Of a stretch of DNA of 7,550 nt, positions 5,788 through 7,550 are shown one piece after another. This stretch comes from Burkholderiales bacterium (lineage in GTDB: Bacteria > Pseudomonadota > Gammaproteobacteria > Burkholderiales > JACMKV01): contig JACMKV010000197.1 of the NCBI GenBank assembly GCA_014379915.1, positions 1 to 7,550 of the forward strand, given 5' to 3'. A model generated the notes under the pieces. It had not been told where the DNA came from. It saw only the letters and a list, made by a program, of their open reading frames with translations, and made no database searches. Numbering within the stretch: the first letter of the stretch is position 1; every line of letters starts with the position of its first letter. The position numbers were made by a program, and so were the translations under genes.

Positions 5788-7222
5788 CGCTCATCGCGCT
5801 TTGCTGCAGCAGGCGCAGCATAGCAGCGCCCTTGTCGAGGGTTTCCTGATATTCGTCGTCAACGCGCGAATCGGCAACGATGCCGCCTCCCGCCCAGAAG
5901 CGAATGGCGCCGCCGGTTGCCACGGAATAAACCAGTGTGCGAATCGCGATGTTGGTGTCCATCCCGCCATCGAACCCGATGTAGCCGATCGCCCCGCAAT
6001 AGATGCCGCGCCGATTGGGCTCCAGTTGTTCGATAATTTCCATGGCGCGCAATTTTGGCGCACCCGTGATCGAGCCGCCTGGGAAGCAGCCCCGCAGCAG
6101 CGCGATCGCGTCCTTGCCCGGCGCAAGCTCGCCGACGACGGTGCTGACCAGATGATGCACAGTGGCAAAACTTTCAATGGCGAACAATTTCGGCACGCGA
6201 ACCGAACCGAGCGCGCAGTTTTTCGACAAATCGTTGCGCAGCAAGTCGACGATCATCAGGTTTTCCGCGCGGTCCTTTTCGCTTTCCTGCAGCGCTGCGC
6301 CGAGTGCCGCATCGAGACGCGGATGGCCGGCGCGCGGACGCGTACCTTTAATCGGCTTGGTCTCGACGTGCCCGTTACCGTCGACTTTCAGAAAGCGCTC
6401 GGGCGAGGCGCACAGAATCTGCGCGCCCGGCGTATTCAGGTAAGCGGCGAACGGTGCCGGATTGATGATGCGCAGCGCCTGGTAAGCGAGCCACGGGTCG
6501 CCGGTCGCCGGCGCGGCAAAGCGCTGGGCGAGATTGACCTGATAGCAGTCGCCGGCGCGAATGTAATCCTGGATGCGATGGAATGCGCGATCGTAGGCCG
6601 CGCGCGTCATATTCGACGCCAGGGCAGCCGTGATCCGGAATGGCGCACGGAAGCGTTCGGCAACCGGCGCTTCGAAGCGCGCGAGCAGGTTCGGCCAGCG
6701 TTGCGCGGTCGCCGGATCGCGGTCATTTGCGGCGAGCCAGGTCCGCCGCTCGAGATGATCGACTACAAGCGCCCAGTCGTAGAAACCAATGGCCATTTCG
6801 GGAAGCTTTTCGGCATCCTCGGCGATCGCCGGTAGACGTTCGAGCCGCCGGCCAAGGTCATAACCGAAATAACCGATGGCGCCGCCCGTGAACGGCGGCT
6901 CGGCACGTGTTGCAGCATGGTGCCTGCCGGCCATGCCGGTCGCCGCCTCCCCGCCCTGCCTCGCCGCCGGCCGCAAATACGCGCGCAGCAAATCGAATGG
7001 ATCATCGGGTGACAGGCGATTTTCGACAGCGCCGCGAATCTCGGTCAGCTTGCCGCGCGTCGTCATCGTCAGGTACGGCTCGGCGGCAAGAATGTCATAG
7101 CGCGATTGGCCGAGATTATGCGCGCCGCTGTCCAGAAAAACCGCCCACGGCAGGTCGGCGATCGCCTCGAACGAGGCGGCGCTGTCTTCGCGATACGGCA
7201 GTTCGGCAAGCTGGGTGGGCAT
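5777..7222 (-). CDS. pabB: PabB, aminodeoxychorismate synthase component I
   Basis: PabB converts chorismate and ammonia, supplied by the PabA glutaminase, to 4-amino-4-deoxychorismate, the precursor of p-aminobenzoate for folate. The product is 481 residues. The N-terminal anthranilate-synthase-like domain (about 10-165) includes FTGGAIGYFGYDLGRRLE. The chorismate-binding domain (about 205-470) includes PIKGTRPR (290-297), where K292 is the lysine that marks PabB; TrpE has alanine there (PIAGT). ESEKDRAENLMIVDLLRND (313-331), FPGGSITGAPK (380-390) and the late GGGIV-DS region (445-452) are all intact. It ends right after this domain, so it is not the PabB-PabC fusion seen in some proteobacteria. 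Neither pabA nor pabC is in the window. No clear Shine-Dalgarno precedes the ATG at 7222. The 3' end overlaps the kinase gene. Confidence 0.93.
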   Translation of the reverse strand: MPTQLAELPYREDSAASFEAIADLPWAVFLDSGAHNLGQSRYDILAAEPYLTMTTRGKLTEIRGAVENRLSPDDPFDLLRAYLRPAARQGGEAATGMAGRHHAATRAEPPFTGGAIGYFGYDLGRRLERLPAIAEDAEKLPEMAIGFYDWALVVDHLERRTWLAANDRDPATAQRWPNLLARFEAPVAERFRAPFRITAALASNMTRAAYDRAFHRIQDYIRAGDCYQVNLAQRFAAPATGDPWLAYQALRIINPAPFAAYLNTPGAQILCASPERFLKVDGNGHVETKPIKGTRPRAGHPRLDAALGAALQESEKDRAENLMIVDLLRNDLSKNCALGSVRVPKLFAIESFATVHHLVSTVVGELAPGKDAIALLRGCFPGGSITGAPKLRAMEIIEQLEPNRRGIYCGAIGYIGFDGGMDTNIAIRTLVYSVATGGAIRFWAGGGIVADSRVDDEYQETLDKGAAMLRLLQQSAMSGVG

Positions 7223-7233
7223 GGCAGATCGGA

Positions 7234-7269
7234 CTTCAGCGATGCGAGTTGAGGCTGAAGCTGATTTTA
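7234..7269 (-). promoter_or_regulatory. pabB leader: inverted repeat and candidate -10 box
   Basis: On the minus strand TAAAAT (7264-7269, 5 of 6 matches to TATAAT) lies 41 bases before the pabB start. Between them CTTCAGC (7234-7240) and GCTGAAG (7254-7260) form a 7-bp inverted repeat with a 13-base loop, so it would lie in or near the start of the leader RNA. No convincing -35 hexamer is seen. This is a weak call based on position and composition alone. Confidence 0.25.
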
Positions 7270-7329
7270 TCGGAAACCCGGGCGACGCGGATTGGCGTCC
7301 TTGTCGAAGGGCAACGCACTCCAGGTGCT

Positions 7330-7353
7330 CCCTTCCCCACTTGCTGGGGAGGG
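7330..7353. repeat. GC-rich hairpin, likely dispersed intergenic repeat
   Basis: TCCCCA (7334-7339) pairs with TGGGGA (7345-7350) around a 5-base loop, and the stem continues for 3 pairs past a single bulged T. G-rich runs (GGGTGGGTGGGG) follow to 7362. Short C-rich/G-rich palindromes of this look are common as dispersed intergenic repeats in GC-rich bacteria; that assignment comes from general appearance, as there is no second copy in the window. Confidence 0.4.
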
Positions 7354-7404
7354 TGGGTGGGGAAAACGCTGCATCGCGCGTCGTTTCCGCGCTTACCCCC
7401 TACC

Positions 7405-7550
7405 GGCGCGCGGACACGTTACCGACGAGGTCGGCCGTTCGCGGGGAGCGCGCCCTGGCCCCGCCTCCCGCAAGCGGGTCTGCGGCTAACGTGTCGGCGG
7501 GGCGCGCGGACACGGTATTGACGAGGTCGGCCGTTTGCGGGGAGCGCGCC
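7405..7550. repeat. Two copies of a 50-bp palindrome-bounded repeat, 96-bp period
   Basis: Copy A (7405-7454) and copy B (7501-7550) differ at 4 of 50 positions. Each begins with GGCGCGC and ends with its exact reverse complement GCGCGCC, so each can fold on itself. Inside copy A a further hairpin CCGAC/GTCGG with a 3-base loop occurs at 7422-7434. The 46-bp spacer holds a CCCG/CGGG hairpin with loop CAAG (7467-7478) and TAACGTGTC (7487-7495), the reverse complement of GACACGTTA in copy A (7413-7421). Copy B ends exactly at the window edge, so the array may continue. No protein-coding content is evident. It may be a REP-like or other small structured repeat; the family is not identified. Confidence 0.65.

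Noticed and set aside
5777..7222. trpE (anthranilate synthase component I) for the chorismate-binding enzyme
   Set aside because: The PIKGT motif with K292 is the aminodeoxychorismate synthase signature; TrpE has PIAGT.
7405..7550. CRISPR array
   Set aside because: Only two repeats are present, the spacer itself contains inverted pieces of the repeat, the unit is longer than CRISPR repeats, and no cas gene is near.

Overview
The window reads as a chromosomal housekeeping and storage-metabolism segment from a GC-rich proteobacterium, most likely a betaproteobacterium. The PhaC, PhaB and PhaR proteins are of the Ralstonia/Burkholderia class I polyhydroxyalkanoate (PHA) type. The order phaC-phaB-phaR-rimO matches the betaproteobacterial PHA locus as I recall it, except that the thiolase gene phaA is missing. 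All six genes lie on the minus strand, so transcription runs from high to low coordinates. No transposase, CRISPR array, tRNA, rRNA or phage gene was seen.

Layout in order of transcription. Positions 7550-7223 carry no gene; they hold a pair of 50-bp palindromic repeats at the window edge, a GC-rich hairpin and the pabB leader. pabB (7222-5777, aminodeoxychorismate synthase component I) overlaps by 11 bases a small amino-acid-kinase-fold gene (5787-5122). That kinase resembles MfnE, the archaeal/methylotroph furan phosphate kinase of methanofuran synthesis. A 282-bp gap (5121-4840) holds a strong imperfect hairpin and a possible phaC promoter. Next come phaC (4839-3172, class I PHA synthase), phaB (3096-2353, acetoacetyl-CoA reductase), a 154-bp gap with a 13-bp hairpin and a perfect TATAAT box, phaR (2198-1536, PHA repressor/granule-binding protein) and rimO (1511-147, ribosomal protein S12 methylthiotransferase). 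Positions 146-1 hold only small hairpins.

How the genes work together. PhaB reduces acetoacetyl-CoA to (R)-3-hydroxybutyryl-CoA, PhaC polymerises it, and PhaR senses polymer and controls granule-protein genes. The thiolase that feeds PhaB must be encoded elsewhere. PabB makes the precursor of p-aminobenzoate, which is needed for folate and, where present, for tetrahydromethanopterin. Its pairing with an MfnE-like kinase suggests, by inference, that the organism has the tetrahydromethanopterin/methanofuran-type C1 pathway found in methylotrophs and some Burkholderiales.

I found no clear undescribed multi-gene system. The items most worth a second look are the palindromic repeat pair at the right edge, the pabB-kinase pair, and the structured gaps inside the PHA cluster.
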